Part shown: positions 45,754 through 55,042 of the stretch, piece by piece
How positions within the stretch are numbered: the first letter of the stretch is position 1
Layout of the letters: each line of letters opens with the position of its first letter
Origin: Candidatus Contendibacter sp.
GTDB taxonomy: Bacteria; Pseudomonadota; Gammaproteobacteria; Competibacterales; Competibacteraceae
Reading direction: 5' to 3'
Assembly (NCBI GenBank): GCA_029624765.1
Contig: JARSSO010000021.1
Location: forward strand, 47,370-111,369
DNA length: 64,000 nt
The notes under the pieces: model-generated
What the model was told of the DNA's origin: nothing
What the model saw: only the letters and a program-made list of their open reading frames with translations
The model's database searches: none
Position numbers and translations under genes: made by a program

Positions 45754-46925
45754 GCCACCTCCGCGAAGTGCAGGCTGCCGTAGGTGCCGACGCGATCCTG
45801 GGAATGCAGCGGTTCGGTCAGGGCCGGGAAGAAGCGCAGCGCCCGCCGGCTCCATGCGGGCAGAAAGCCGACATCGCCGCCCGCCGAGCGCAGCAGGATT
45901 CGGCTGCCGGGTCGGCTGTTGGCAAGGATCAGCCGCCATTCCTCCTCCAGCGCCTGGGGCTGGTGCCAGGCCAGCCAGTCCTGATGATCGAGCAACACGA
46001 AATGACTGTACGCGCCGGGATGAGCGCGCAGGAAGTCGCTAACCGTGGCGTCGTGGGTGTGAACCCGGTCGAGATGGGCCTTCAACTGGGCGAAGTTTTG
46101 CTCCATCAGATAGTTGGGACAGCATTGCTCGGTATAGGAACCGGTCAGGTAGGCCCGCCAGAAGTAGTTGTCGTGAATCAACACCTCGGTGAGCACATGA
46201 CGCAGCTTGTTGCTGACGTAGCCGACGATGCCGCCGGGATACTGTTGCTGGATCAGGCGGATTTGCGGGCGCGGCACGCCCAGCATCGCCAGGGCGGTCG
46301 GTTGCCGTAGCAGCCAGGTGCTGAACCGGCCCCACAGGGCGGGTTCGATTTTTTCGTACAGGGCGCGTTGTTCGACCAGGGTTTTGGCGTCCAGCAGGTC
46401 GAACAGATAGCCGCGCAGCTTGCGTCCCGACTTGAGCAACTGGCGGCTGACCAGCCAGGCCACCGCGCCGCAGGTGCCGTGATAGTAGAACGAGCGCTTG
46501 CGGTTGGCCGGGTCGAAATAGGTGATTTTTTGGTCCCAGAACGCCGCCGCGTAGGGTGGCAGACGCGGTCGCAACGCTTGGTACAGTTCCCGAAAGCGGG
46601 GATGGGTTCCCCGGCGGAACATCTGCTCCAGATCGCCGAAATCACCGCGTTCGATCAGTGCCAGCTTGAGCTGCAACAGGGCGTTCTGACGGGGGTTCAC
46701 GTCCACCGCGTGGATTTCCGCCGGCATCTCCAGCAGATAGTCGAGCGCGTTGCAACCGGCGCTGGTGAGCACCACCACCCGGCTGTCCCGGTCCAGTCCC
46801 AGGAGTTGCCGGTCGATGCGTGGGTCTTCCCAGCACATGTTGTAGATCAGATAACGCTGGTGAATTGTCTTGAACAACAGATCGTGAGCGTGACTGCCGA
46901 GCCGGGCGCCGAGTTGCTTGACCAT
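45750..46925 (-). CDS. btaA: S-adenosylmethionine:diacylglycerol 3-amino-3-carboxypropyltransferase (BtaA)
   Basis: The 391-residue protein belongs to the DUF3419/BtaA family, shown by IYNMCWEDPRIDRQLL, LTSAGCNALDYLLEMP, VHAVDVNPRQNALLQLKLA-type text (here IHAVDVNPRQNALLQLKL) and DHQDWLAW near the C terminus. It moves the aminocarboxypropyl group of SAM to diacylglycerol, the first step of DGTS betaine lipid synthesis. It is probably associated with the inner membrane face. It heads the operon btaA-btaB-plcP-like. A dispersed repeat with Pho-box-like units lies 56-84 bases upstream. Confidence 0.88.
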   Translation of the reverse strand: MVKQLGARLGSHAHDLLFKTIHQRYLIYNMCWEDPRIDRQLLGLDRDSRVVVLTSAGCNALDYLLEMPAEIHAVDVNPRQNALLQLKLALIERGDFGDLEQMFRRGTHPRFRELYQALRPRLPPYAAAFWDQKITYFDPANRKRSFYYHGTCGAVAWLVSRQLLKSGRKLRGYLFDLLDAKTLVEQRALYEKIEPALWGRFSTWLLRQPTALAMLGVPRPQIRLIQQQYPGGIVGYVSNKLRHVLTEVLIHDNYFWRAYLTGSYTEQCCPNYLMEQNFAQLKAHLDRVHTHDATVSDFLRAHPGAYSHFVLLDHQDWLAWHQPQALEEEWRLILANSRPGSRILLRSAGGDVGFLPAWSRRALRFFPALTEPLHSQDRVGTYGSLHFAEVA

Positions 46926-47304
46926 GCCATCGTGAACCTTGGTTTGGGGAACGACCGGCTGGGAAGTTTGGGAAATGACGATAACAGGATGATTGCGCCG
47001 CCATGACCGTTTGGTGATGGTCGGCGCTACGCCGGGGGGCCGAATAATGCACGGGGCCTGCCCTTGACGTACTGGCCCGGCCAGCGGATCGGCCTCTCAA
47101 GCTTCGGGTCAAGCTTGACTGGAAAATTCTTTACTGTTGGTTCATGCGGGAGAAATGAATCGAAATGCGCCAGGGGGCGATAGTCCCTTCAGCCCCAGGC
47201 CATAAGACCACGGCTTGATCACCGGGGCCAGCGCATCCATACCACTAAAAAGCGCCTGCTAGTACGGCTGTAGATGGAGTCGCGGGAGTCGGTCTTGCCG
47301 GCGC
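46926..47304. other. Gene-free stretch between btaA and the ATP-grasp gene
   Basis: The 379 bases hold the 46-base dispersed repeat (46967-47012) and a hairpin TCAAGCTT/AAGCTTGA with a 6-base loop (47097-47118). I see no convincing gene. The rest shows no recognisable structure. Confidence 0.6.
46967..47012 (-). repeat. Dispersed 46-base repeat with Pho-box-like units, upstream of btaA
   Basis: This sequence recurs at 63898-63943 with a single difference. On the minus strand it contains CGGTCAT-N4-GCGCAAT-N4-CTGTTAT (47009 to 46981), three units with the 11-base PhoB period, the first and last each one base off CTGTCAT. Located 56-84 bases before btaA, it could serve as a Pho box, but the middle unit is poor. 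Confidence 0.4.
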
Positions 47305-48597
47305 TCATTCCCGTAAATAGCCCCAGGCGTGCAGCCGGTCGCTGTCCTCCTCGTTCCAGCGGTCGCCGATATCCTCGCGGTAGTACATGTTGGGAATCAT
47401 CACGTTCTTGACCCGGTTGTAGACCTGGCGCTGGGCCTGTTTCATGGTGGGGCCGATGCCGCAAACGATCAGGGCCACTCCCGACGTGCCGGTCACCAGC
47501 CACTCGCCGTTCACCAGCTTTACGTCCTCGATGTGAATGCCTTCGCGGGAGAGGGTTTTGAACAGAATGACCGCGTCCCTGGAACTGCTGTCGAAGGTTT
47601 CCTTGTCCTTGAAGGGGAAGGGTGGCACCACGATCCGCACCCCGACCTGAAAGCCGCTGCGCGCCCGGAAGCGGGCGATGGAGCCTTCGGCCAGCTTGTA
47701 AAACAGTTCCGAGACCGGCAGCAGCAAGCCTTCCTGCTGGATGCTGATGGTGGGATAACCGAAGCGGGCGGTGAATTCCAGCGGGTAGATGCCGTTGCCG
47801 TTGACGATGCAGTTGATGTCGATGTAGCCGACGAAGCGTTCGCGCCGCAGTCTCGGCTCCATCTTTTTCAGGGTGGCGCCGAAGATCTTGTTGGGCTCGC
47901 TCCAGAACATCGCCGTGCCCATTTCGCCGGTCGACGGGCCGATGTCGCCCGGAAACAGCTTCTTGTGCTCGAAATTGACGCAAATCGGGTAAACGAACTC
48001 GGAACCGTTGAAGAACGCGCCGGTGGCGACTTCCACGCCCATGATCCGGCGCTGGAGCTGAAATTCCTTGATCTTGTCCGCCCAGGCGCGCTTGTAGTCG
48101 TCCAGGACCTGAATGATGTCGCGGCCGTCGTCCTCCTCGCCCACGAACAGCAGGCGCTTGTAGTTTTGCGCCTCGCCACTGGGTTTGATCACGTAGCGGG
48201 TCGGATTGGCCTTGACGTAAGCGATGGCGTCGTCGAAGGAGGTGAAATTTTCCTGCGGGATGATGGATACCCCGGCGGCGCGCAGTTCCTGCTGGCCGAA
48301 GGCGCGGTCGTCTTCGAGGCGGTCGGTGTAGGGGGTGCCGCCGACCACCAGCTTGCCGGCCCGGCGCAGTTCATCCGCCAGGCCGCCCATGCCGAGCACG
48401 TCGTCGAAGACCACCACGTCCGCCCAGTCCACCTCCCGCCGCCAGTCGTCGGTCTTGGGCACGAAGCCGTCGGCGATTTCCTTCTCGTCGGCGTTCTGGA
48501 TGTAGTACTTGACTTCGTGACCTTCCTTGGCGGTCTGCCAGGCGATATCGCCGATGAGACCGTCCCAGGAAACGAAAAGAAAGCGTTTGTTCGGCAT
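47305..48597 (-). CDS. PurD-like ATP-grasp domain protein
   Basis: The 430-residue protein resembles phosphoribosylamine-glycine ligase in its ATP-grasp domain: YVIKPSGEAQNYKRLLFVGE for nucleotide binding, GEMGTAMFWSE, FVGYIDINCIVNGNGIYPLE and EFTARFGYPT (metal and phosphate binding). The N-terminal part (FLFVSWDGLIGDIAWQTAKE) differs from true PurD, so it probably ligates an unknown carboxylate and amine. The start at 48597 removes an upstream open stretch without family similarity. ATP-grasp enzymes are also found with TRSP-type phosphoribosyltransferases, but this gene is 22 kb away from that operon. Confidence 0.65.
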   Translation of the reverse strand: MPNKRFLFVSWDGLIGDIAWQTAKEGHEVKYYIQNADEKEIADGFVPKTDDWRREVDWADVVVFDDVLGMGGLADELRRAGKLVVGGTPYTDRLEDDRAFGQQELRAAGVSIIPQENFTSFDDAIAYVKANPTRYVIKPSGEAQNYKRLLFVGEEDDGRDIIQVLDDYKRAWADKIKEFQLQRRIMGVEVATGAFFNGSEFVYPICVNFEHKKLFPGDIGPSTGEMGTAMFWSEPNKIFGATLKKMEPRLRRERFVGYIDINCIVNGNGIYPLEFTARFGYPTISIQQEGLLLPVSELFYKLAEGSIARFRARSGFQVGVRIVVPPFPFKDKETFDSSSRDAVILFKTLSREGIHIEDVKLVNGEWLVTGTSGVALIVCGIGPTMKQAQRQVYNRVKNVMIPNMYYREDIGDRWNEEDSDRLHAWGYLRE

Positions 48598-48658
48598 GTG
48601 AACCCCGTTTATCGTTGGAACGAGAAGCGAATTCGAAGCGGTGCTGCTGGCCATTCGC

Positions 48659-49690
48659 TTACAACAGGCGTCGCCAATAAAGCAGGAGCAGCAGGACGAG
48701 TCCCGAAACCGCCGCCATGCCCAGCACCACCCACCAAAACGCCGTCGGGTTTCCGTCCTGGACTCCCGGTACCCCAACGACGTTCATGCCGAAGATGCCG
48801 GCGACGAGGCTGGGCGGCAGCAACATGGCGGTGAAGAGAGACAGGATATAGAGGTTGTTGTTGGTTTGCTCCGCCAATCGGGCAGCCAGTTCTTCCTGCA
48901 ACAGCTTGGCGCGCTCCTGGGTTTCGGCCAAGTCCTCGACCAGTTCGCCGAACTCCTCCGCCGCGTCCTGCAAAGCCGCGCTGTCGGTGTCGCCGAACCA
49001 TTCCGGCGGACGCCGACACAGGCGTTGCAACATCCGATGCTCGGGACCGAAGTGATGGTTCAAGCGTACTGCCAGCCGACGGATACCGCCCAATTGAGCG
49101 TGTTGCCCCCGCATTCGTCCCGCGAGCACCCCGTCTTCGATGCCATCGAGCAAGCCGCGAACTCGCGCGGTGATTTCGTCGAGCTGGGCCACTTGCGATT
49201 CGAAGAGGTGGATCAATAGGTTGGCGGTACTGTCGAAGTGGCGCCCCTGCTTAAGTTCGGTACGCAATTGATCGGCGGTGCTGCAAGGTTGCTGACGAGT
49301 GCTGATCAGGCACTGTCGATCCACATGGAAGCGCAGGGAAGAGACGTGCTCGGGGTCGAAGTCGAGATCGAAATCGTGGCGGATGTCGCTGATGACGCCG
49401 AGGAGACTATCGGGCGCCTGTTCGATTCGCTTGCGGTCGTCATGCTCCAGCAAGAACCGGCGCGAGGTTTCGGGCAGGTGCTCGCAACTCGCGATCCAGT
49501 CGCGGGCCTGACTGACCCGAGCGTTGAAGTGTAGCCAGACCACTCCCGGCGACCGGGCAAGCGTGGCGTCTAGTTCGTCCCCGGCGAGATGTTGAATCCG
49601 CTGGTCGGGCAACATCGCAAACCCGCAGATCAAACCGTGAAGGGAAGGACGGAACCTGGTTTCGAGAAGGAGCTTGGCGCTGGACGTCAT
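48659..49690 (-). CDS. CorA/ZntB-family divalent cation transporter
   Basis: The 343-residue protein has the long cytoplasmic helical funnel of CorA relatives and two C-terminal helices: the pore helix ending in the signature GMN (GIFGMNVVGVPG) and AFWWVVLGMAAVSGLVLLLL. The NVVGVPG continuation resembles ZntB-type members. It carries Mg2+, Zn2+ or a similar ion across the inner membrane; which one is not readable. The ATG at 49690 was preferred to 49795, whose extra residues look non-coding. The ATP-grasp gene follows 61 bases downstream. Confidence 0.85.
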   Translation of the reverse strand: MTSSAKLLLETRFRPSLHGLICGFAMLPDQRIQHLAGDELDATLARSPGVVWLHFNARVSQARDWIASCEHLPETSRRFLLEHDDRKRIEQAPDSLLGVISDIRHDFDLDFDPEHVSSLRFHVDRQCLISTRQQPCSTADQLRTELKQGRHFDSTANLLIHLFESQVAQLDEITARVRGLLDGIEDGVLAGRMRGQHAQLGGIRRLAVRLNHHFGPEHRMLQRLCRRPPEWFGDTDSAALQDAAEEFGELVEDLAETQERAKLLQEELAARLAEQTNNNLYILSLFTAMLLPPSLVAGIFGMNVVGVPGVQDGNPTAFWWVVLGMAAVSGLVLLLLLYWRRLL

Positions 49691-50069
49691 GTCGATGGTC
49701 GGTTTCGTTTCGTTAGGGGCGATATAGTTTTTGGCAAATCGGTTGCATTTTTTTGAATCTGGCGCACGTCTCGGCTCGCGCTTCGCGTGGGGCATTTATT
49801 TTCGATGGGTTTCGCGATGTTGGATCTGCGTCAGGGCGCGGTGGACGAAGCGATGCGACCGGAAACCCGCACCCTGCCGAGCTGCCGAACGAGGTATCGG
49901 GCTTGGTGGCGGTACATGATCGCCGGCGACGTGATGGGCATCGCCGGCGACGATCCGCAAGATATCTAAGGAGCCTAAATCAAATTGAGGCGCGGCAGGA
50001 AAAACCTGACGAAGCTCGTTGTGCCGAGTAACATCCGCGCCGTTCGCCGCAACCTTGGAATGACGATCC
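49691..50069. other. Gene-free stretch between corA-like gene and RND pump 2
   Basis: The 379 bases should hold divergent promoters. A short open frame at 49817-49969 (50 codons) has no ribosome-binding site or recognisable product, so it was not called. No repeat of the dispersed families was seen here. Confidence 0.5.
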
Positions 50070-51089
50070 ATGCCAAGACTCGCCTTACTCCCTGCCAGCC
50101 TCCTCCTCTGCTCCATCGCGCTAGCCCAGTCCGCCGCGCCGGTCGAGGTCGGCGTTCGGTCCTTGCGCGAGGTCGCGTTGCCCGACCGGGGCACGGCGCC
50201 GGCCAGCGTGATCGCTCCCAACGACAGCCGGATCGCCGCCGAGGTCACCGCCAAGGTGGCCCGAGTTCACGCCGAGGTCGGTGGCACGGTCAAGGCTGGG
50301 CAACTGTTGCTGGAACTCGACGCCGCCGATTACCGGCTGGCGCTGGCCCAGGCTGACGCGCAGGTGACGGCGGCTCGGGCGCGGGTGGCGCTGGCCGAAC
50401 AACGCCAACAGCAAGCGATCACGCTGCGTAAAAAACAGTTCGTCTCCGACGACGCGGTGCTGGAGCTGAAAACCGGCGTCCAGGCCGCTGAGGCCGATCT
50501 CGACGTGGCCCAGGCGCAGCGGGCGGTGGCGGCGCGCAATGTGGAAAAATGCCGCATCGCGGCGCCGTTCGCCGGCGCGGTGCTGGAGCGCCAGGCTCAG
50601 GTCGGCGCGATGGCGACGCCGGGCGCGACCCTGTTGCGGCTGGTCGATCTGGCGCCGCCCGAGATCGAAGCTCAGGTGCAAGCCAGTCAAGCCGACGAAT
50701 TGCCACGGGCGACCGAAATCGCGTTCGAGAATCAGGGCAAGCCCTACTCGGCGCGGTTGCTGCGACTGTCGCCGGTGGTGGACGTGGCGGCCCGTACCCG
50801 CGTGGCGCGGCTGGCGTTCACCGGGCCGGCGGCTCCCGCCGGCAGCAGCGGCACGGTGCGCTGGCTGACGCCGGGCGTGCTGCTGCCGCCCGAACTGCTG
50901 GTGAAGCGCGAACAGGCGCTGGGCGCGTTCGTGGTGGAAAACGGTCGCGCCCGCTTCGTGCCCGCGCCCGCCGCCCAGGAAGGCCGACCGTTCGCCGTCG
51001 CGCTGCCGCCCGAAACCTCGGTGGTGGTGCGCGGCCAGCAAGGCTTGACCGACGGCCAGCCGGTGACCGTCGCCAACGGAGCGCGCTGA
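50070..51089 (+). CDS. RND efflux pump periplasmic adaptor subunit (pump 2)
   Basis: The 339-residue protein has a signal peptide (cleaved after ALA, about residue 19) and membrane-fusion domains: IAAEVTAKVARVHAEVGGTV for the first lipoyl half, an Ala/Gln-rich coiled-coil hairpin and the return half RIAAPFAGAVLERQAQVGA. It connects the RND protein encoded next to an outer-membrane channel made elsewhere. The start of the pump gene follows its stop by one base. Confidence 0.9.
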   Translation: MPRLALLPASLLLCSIALAQSAAPVEVGVRSLREVALPDRGTAPASVIAPNDSRIAAEVTAKVARVHAEVGGTVKAGQLLLELDAADYRLALAQADAQVTAARARVALAEQRQQQAITLRKKQFVSDDAVLELKTGVQAAEADLDVAQAQRAVAARNVEKCRIAAPFAGAVLERQAQVGAMATPGATLLRLVDLAPPEIEAQVQASQADELPRATEIAFENQGKPYSARLLRLSPVVDVAARTRVARLAFTGPAAPAGSSGTVRWLTPGVLLPPELLVKREQALGAFVVENGRARFVPAPAAQEGRPFAVALPPETSVVVRGQQGLTDGQPVTVANGAR

Positions 51090-51090
51090 C

Positions 51091-54000
51091 ATGCGCTTCG
51101 TCAGCGCCCTGATCACCAATCACCCGCTGGCCAACATCGCCTTCGTGGTGGTGATCCTGATGGGCCTGCTCGCCTACGCGCACATGCCGCGCGAACAGGA
51201 CCCGGAGATCAACTTCAACTGGGTCAACATCTCCACCGCCCTGCCCGGCGCCTCCGCCGAGGACGTGGAAAAGCGGGTCACCAATCCGCTGGAAGACTCG
51301 ATCCGCAACGTCCAGGACGTGAAGTTCGTGGTCAGTTCCACGCGCGAGGGCGTCTCCAACATCCTGGTCCGGTTCCGCGACATCCCGGTCCGGGTGTTCG
51401 ACAAGCGGGTCAACGACCTGCGCCGCGAAATCCAGAACAAGGCCAACGCCGAACTGCCGGTGGAAACGCTGGACCCGGAAATCCTCGAAATCACCACCTC
51501 CAACGGTTTTCCCACCGCCATGGTGGTGCTGACCGGCCAGGCCGACGACGAACCCCTGCGCTCCACCGCCCGCACGGTGAAGGAAGACCTGGAACAGATT
51601 TCCGGCGTCGATCAGGTGCTGGCGCTCGGCTTTCAGGAGCCGGAACTGCTGGTGGAATTCGCTCCGCCCGCACTGGCGGCGCGGGGGCTGACGGCGGCGG
51701 ATCTGGCCGAGGCGCTGCGGCTGTGGTTTCGCGACGTGTTCGCCGGCAAGGTCAAGACTACCGGCGGCGAATGGCTGGTCCGGGTGAGCGGCGCCAATCC
51801 CGACCCGGAACTGCTGGCCGGTTTTTACGTGCAACCGCCGGGCGCGGCCGATGCCCGCGTGCCGCTGGACGCCGTGGCCAAGGTGCGGCGCGGGCGCGAC
51901 GATCCGCGCCAGCTCGCCAGCATGTCCGGCCAGCCGGGCGTGATGCTGTCGGTCAACAAGATCGGCTACACCAACACGCTGGACCTGGTCGGCCGCGTTC
52001 GCGACTACATCGACCGCAAGAACGCGGTGCTGGCGGGTAGCGGCCTCAAACTGGTCCTGGCCGACGACCAGACCGTGGCGACCCGCGAGGCGCTGGGCAT
52101 CATGCAGAGCAACGCCATCGTCGGCCTGCTGCTGGTGCTCTGCACCTGCTGGCTGTTTCTCGGCTCGCGCATCTCCACCCTGGTCGCGCTGGGCGTGGTG
52201 TTCTCGGTGATGGGAACCTTCGTGCTGCTGGACGCGGTCGGCTTCACCCTCAACGTCTCGGTGCTGCTGGGCATCGTCATCGTGCTGGGCATGTTGGTGG
52301 ACGACGCGGTGGTGCTGGTGGAAGCCATGTACTTCCGCATGGAGCGCGGCATGGCAGCCTTGGACGCAGCGCTGGAATCCATCGAGGAGGTTGGTTGGCC
52401 GGTGTTCGCGTCGGTCGCCACCACGGTTGCCGCTTTCCTGCCGCTGATGCTGCTGCCGGGCATCGTCGGCAAATTCATGTTCGTGATTCCATTCGTGGTG
52501 ACGGTCGGCCTCGTCACCAGCCTGATCGAAGCCTTCTGGATGCTGCCCGCGCATGTCGTGGCGCTGGGGCAACACGCCATCAGCCGCTCGCGCACCCAGG
52601 CGTTGCGGGAAAAGTGGACGCACCTCTTGCGGGTCAAATACACCCGGCTGCTGATTCATGTGATGCGCTATCCGAAAACGTATCTGGGTTTGACGTTCGC
52701 GCTGTTCCTCGGCGCGGCGGCGGCGGTGGGGGCCGGGCTGGTCAAGTTCCAGTTCTTCGCCTTCGACCCGATCCGGCTGTACTACGTCAACGTGGACATG
52801 CCGCCCGACGCGCCCATCGAAGAAACCCTGCGGCAGACCCTGGCGGTGGAGGAACGGGTGCGCGCCCAATTGCGCGAGGGCGAGGCCCGCTCGGTCACCT
52901 CGCTGGCCGGCATCAAATTCACCGAGATGGAACCGCTGTACGGCGACCAGTACGGCCAGATTGCGGTGTCGCTCAACCCGGCCGCGCCGGGCGTGCGCGG
53001 GCTGGACGAGATCATCGAGGGGATGCGCGAGCCCGTCATCCAGACGCCGGGCCGGGCGACGATTTCCTTCCTGAAAATCTCTGGCGGCCCCCCGACCGCC
53101 AAGCCGATCAGCGTCAAGGTGCGCGCCGACGACCGCGAAGAATTGCGCGCCGCCGCCGACGCGGTGAAAGCGACCGTGGCGAAGATTCCCGGCGCCCGCG
53201 ACGTGGTGGACAACGACACGCCCGGCCGTAACGAGCTGAGCCTGCGGGTGGATGTGAACGCCGCCCGCAACGCCGGGCTCGACCCCGGCCTGGTCGCCCG
53301 GCTGGTGCGGCTGCATGTGGACGGCGAGGTGGTGGCCGATTTGCGCGACCGGGGCGAGAAAGTGGAGCTGCGGGTGCGCGCCGCGCCGCGCACGGTGGCG
53401 CGAGTGCGGGAGATGCTGGACGATCCCGTCGCCTTGCCCGGTGGCGGCACCACCACGCTGGGCGCCTTGCTGGTCGCCGAGGAACGCGAGAGTCTCGGCT
53501 TGATCCGGCACTGGAACCTGCGCCGCGCCATCACGGTCGAGGCCGATCTCGACAAGGAACAGATCGATACCCTGGCCGCGAACAATGTGCTACGCGCGGA
53601 GTGGGAGAAAATCCGGGCGCGCTATCCCGGCACGGATCTCGATTTCTCCGGCGAGCTGGACGACATCAACGAATCGCTGGACGCGATGGGACCGCTATTC
53701 CTGATGGGCGTGGGTTTGATTTACCTGATCCTGGCCGCGCAGTTTCGCAGCTATTTCCAACCCTTGCTGATTCTGGTGACCGTGCCGCTGGCTTTCACCG
53801 GCGTCACCCTGGGCCTGCTGGTGTCGGGCAATCCGCTGTCGCTGTACACGCTCTACGGGGTGATCGCGCTGACCGGCATTGCGGTCAACTCGGCCATCGT
53901 GCTGATCGACGCCGCCAACGCCCGCCGCGCCGCCGGCATGTCCACCTTGCACGCCACCCTGTACGCCGCGCGTCGCCGGGTGATCGCCATCCTGATGACC

Positions 54001-54186
54001 TCCGGCACCACCGTCGCCGGGCTGTATTCGCTGGCGTTCGGGCTGGCGGGTAAATCGCTGCTGTGGGGACCGGTGGCGGCCAGCATCGTCTGGGGGCTGG
54101 CCTTTTCCACGGTGCTGACCCTGTTCGTGATCCCGGTGCTGTACCGGATTTTCATGCGCGGACGAACGTCCAATTTCCGTGAATGA
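51091..54186 (+). CDS. RND efflux transporter, inner-membrane subunit (pump 2)
   Basis: The 1031-residue protein has the twelve-helix RND plan: N-terminal helix ANIAFVVVILMGLLAYAHM, the proton-relay helix with GMLVDDAVVLVEAM, and C-terminal helices with LTGIAVNSAIVLIDAANA. Length and motifs fit HAE-type multidrug or lipid-related exporters. Compared with pump 1 it has no repeat insertion. Its stop is at 54186; no outer-membrane factor follows. Confidence 0.9.
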   Translation: MRFVSALITNHPLANIAFVVVILMGLLAYAHMPREQDPEINFNWVNISTALPGASAEDVEKRVTNPLEDSIRNVQDVKFVVSSTREGVSNILVRFRDIPVRVFDKRVNDLRREIQNKANAELPVETLDPEILEITTSNGFPTAMVVLTGQADDEPLRSTARTVKEDLEQISGVDQVLALGFQEPELLVEFAPPALAARGLTAADLAEALRLWFRDVFAGKVKTTGGEWLVRVSGANPDPELLAGFYVQPPGAADARVPLDAVAKVRRGRDDPRQLASMSGQPGVMLSVNKIGYTNTLDLVGRVRDYIDRKNAVLAGSGLKLVLADDQTVATREALGIMQSNAIVGLLLVLCTCWLFLGSRISTLVALGVVFSVMGTFVLLDAVGFTLNVSVLLGIVIVLGMLVDDAVVLVEAMYFRMERGMAALDAALESIEEVGWPVFASVATTVAAFLPLMLLPGIVGKFMFVIPFVVTVGLVTSLIEAFWMLPAHVVALGQHAISRSRTQALREKWTHLLRVKYTRLLIHVMRYPKTYLGLTFALFLGAAAAVGAGLVKFQFFAFDPIRLYYVNVDMPPDAPIEETLRQTLAVEERVRAQLREGEARSVTSLAGIKFTEMEPLYGDQYGQIAVSLNPAAPGVRGLDEIIEGMREPVIQTPGRATISFLKISGGPPTAKPISVKVRADDREELRAAADAVKATVAKIPGARDVVDNDTPGRNELSLRVDVNAARNAGLDPGLVARLVRLHVDGEVVADLRDRGEKVELRVRAAPRTVARVREMLDDPVALPGGGTTTLGALLVAEERESLGLIRHWNLRRAITVEADLDKEQIDTLAANNVLRAEWEKIRARYPGTDLDFSGELDDINESLDAMGPLFLMGVGLIYLILAAQFRSYFQPLLILVTVPLAFTGVTLGLLVSGNPLSLYTLYGVIALTGIAVNSAIVLIDAANARRAAGMSTLHATLYAARRRVIAILMTSGTTVAGLYSLAFGLAGKSLLWGPVAASIVWGLAFSTVLTLFVIPVLYRIFMRGRTSNFRE

Positions 54187-54381
54187 TCCCTGACCCTACC
54201 CGGCCTCCACGGAAACCGTCGAAGAACCATTAGCGACACTGTAATCGCGCTATATGATTGCTCCTGGTTGGGATGCTTGAGATGAGGCGAAACGCTATTT
54301 CAATCGATGAATCCGGGGCCCGCCTGACCATTTCCTCATCGGCGGGGGCGCAGGGAATGAATGGCGGTGCGCCGAACGCTT

Positions 54382-54975
54382 TCAAGCCAGATCGGGCTTG
54401 GTGTCGTCGGCGATGTAGGCCGGGTTTTGATGGTCCGGCGACGACAATCGGACCAAACAATCCCGAAAAATCCGCCTGATATCGAACGACCGATCCGGAC
54501 CGAACTGCCGTGCGCGCCCATGGGCGTTCGATCCGATCCGCGCATCGACCTCGCTCAACACCCGCTCCACCCAACCCGAATCTCCCGGCGTGACCACCAG
54601 GACCGGAAATCGGTGATCCGCGCCTTCCATGGCGACCCCAGGCGAATCGTCCACATGCAGGTCGATGCCGAAAGCGGGCGGAAATTTCGATGGCCCCCGC
54701 AAACCGACCGTCCGCTCGTGCCGGTCCAGGTTGACGACGCCCTCGACCGAAATGCCGAAACTGGCGAACCAGGATTTCAGGTAACGCGGACAGCGGCTGG
54801 ACGAGGTGTAAATCCAGATTTTGCAGCGTCGCCGGATCAAGGCGGTCATAAGCGACCGCGTGCCACGGCGGAGCCGTTCGGGGTAGCGCCAGCGACGCCA
54901 CCAGGAGACGTGTTGTTCGGTGGGAACGGAGGAGTCACAAATCAGGGTATCGTCGATATCGAAGGAGATTCGCAC
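54382..54975 (-). CDS. HAD-superfamily hydrolase
   Basis: The 197-residue protein begins with motif I SFDIDDTLI (Asp6 and Asp8), followed by motif II IYTSSSRCPRYL with its serine-threonine set and a later VDDSPGVAMEGADH that fits motif IV. It is close to the small phosphoglycolate-phosphatase or NIF-like part of the HAD superfamily. The C-terminal 50 residues after VTPGDSGWVERVL have no clear match. Substrate is unknown. It stands alone between the RND pump (convergent) and ppk1 (same strand, 67 bases on). Confidence 0.7.
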   Translation of the reverse strand: MRISFDIDDTLICDSSVPTEQHVSWWRRWRYPERLRRGTRSLMTALIRRRCKIWIYTSSSRCPRYLKSWFASFGISVEGVVNLDRHERTVGLRGPSKFPPAFGIDLHVDDSPGVAMEGADHRFPVLVVTPGDSGWVERVLSEVDARIGSNAHGRARQFGPDRSFDIRRIFRDCLVRLSSPDHQNPAYIADDTKPDLA

Positions 54976-55042
54976 GCATCCACCATGTTCGTTGATAGCG
55001 TTTGCAGGCCGGCTTCCGGATGACGGCGGGCGCGTCGTTCGC

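Noticed and set aside
47097..47118. TCAAGCTT hairpin as a terminator of btaA or the ATP-grasp gene
   Set aside because: It lies upstream of btaA and downstream of the ATP-grasp gene's stop by almost 200 bases on the wrong side, and has no T-run.
49817..49969. Possible small protein of 50 codons before RND pump 2
   Set aside because: No Shine-Dalgarno sequence, no hydrophobic segment or known family; kept only as a note in the gene-free stretch.
50818..53511. Minus-strand open frame of 897 codons
   Set aside because: It is antisense to RND pump 2 and rich in His, Gln and Arg, the usual signature of a shadow frame.
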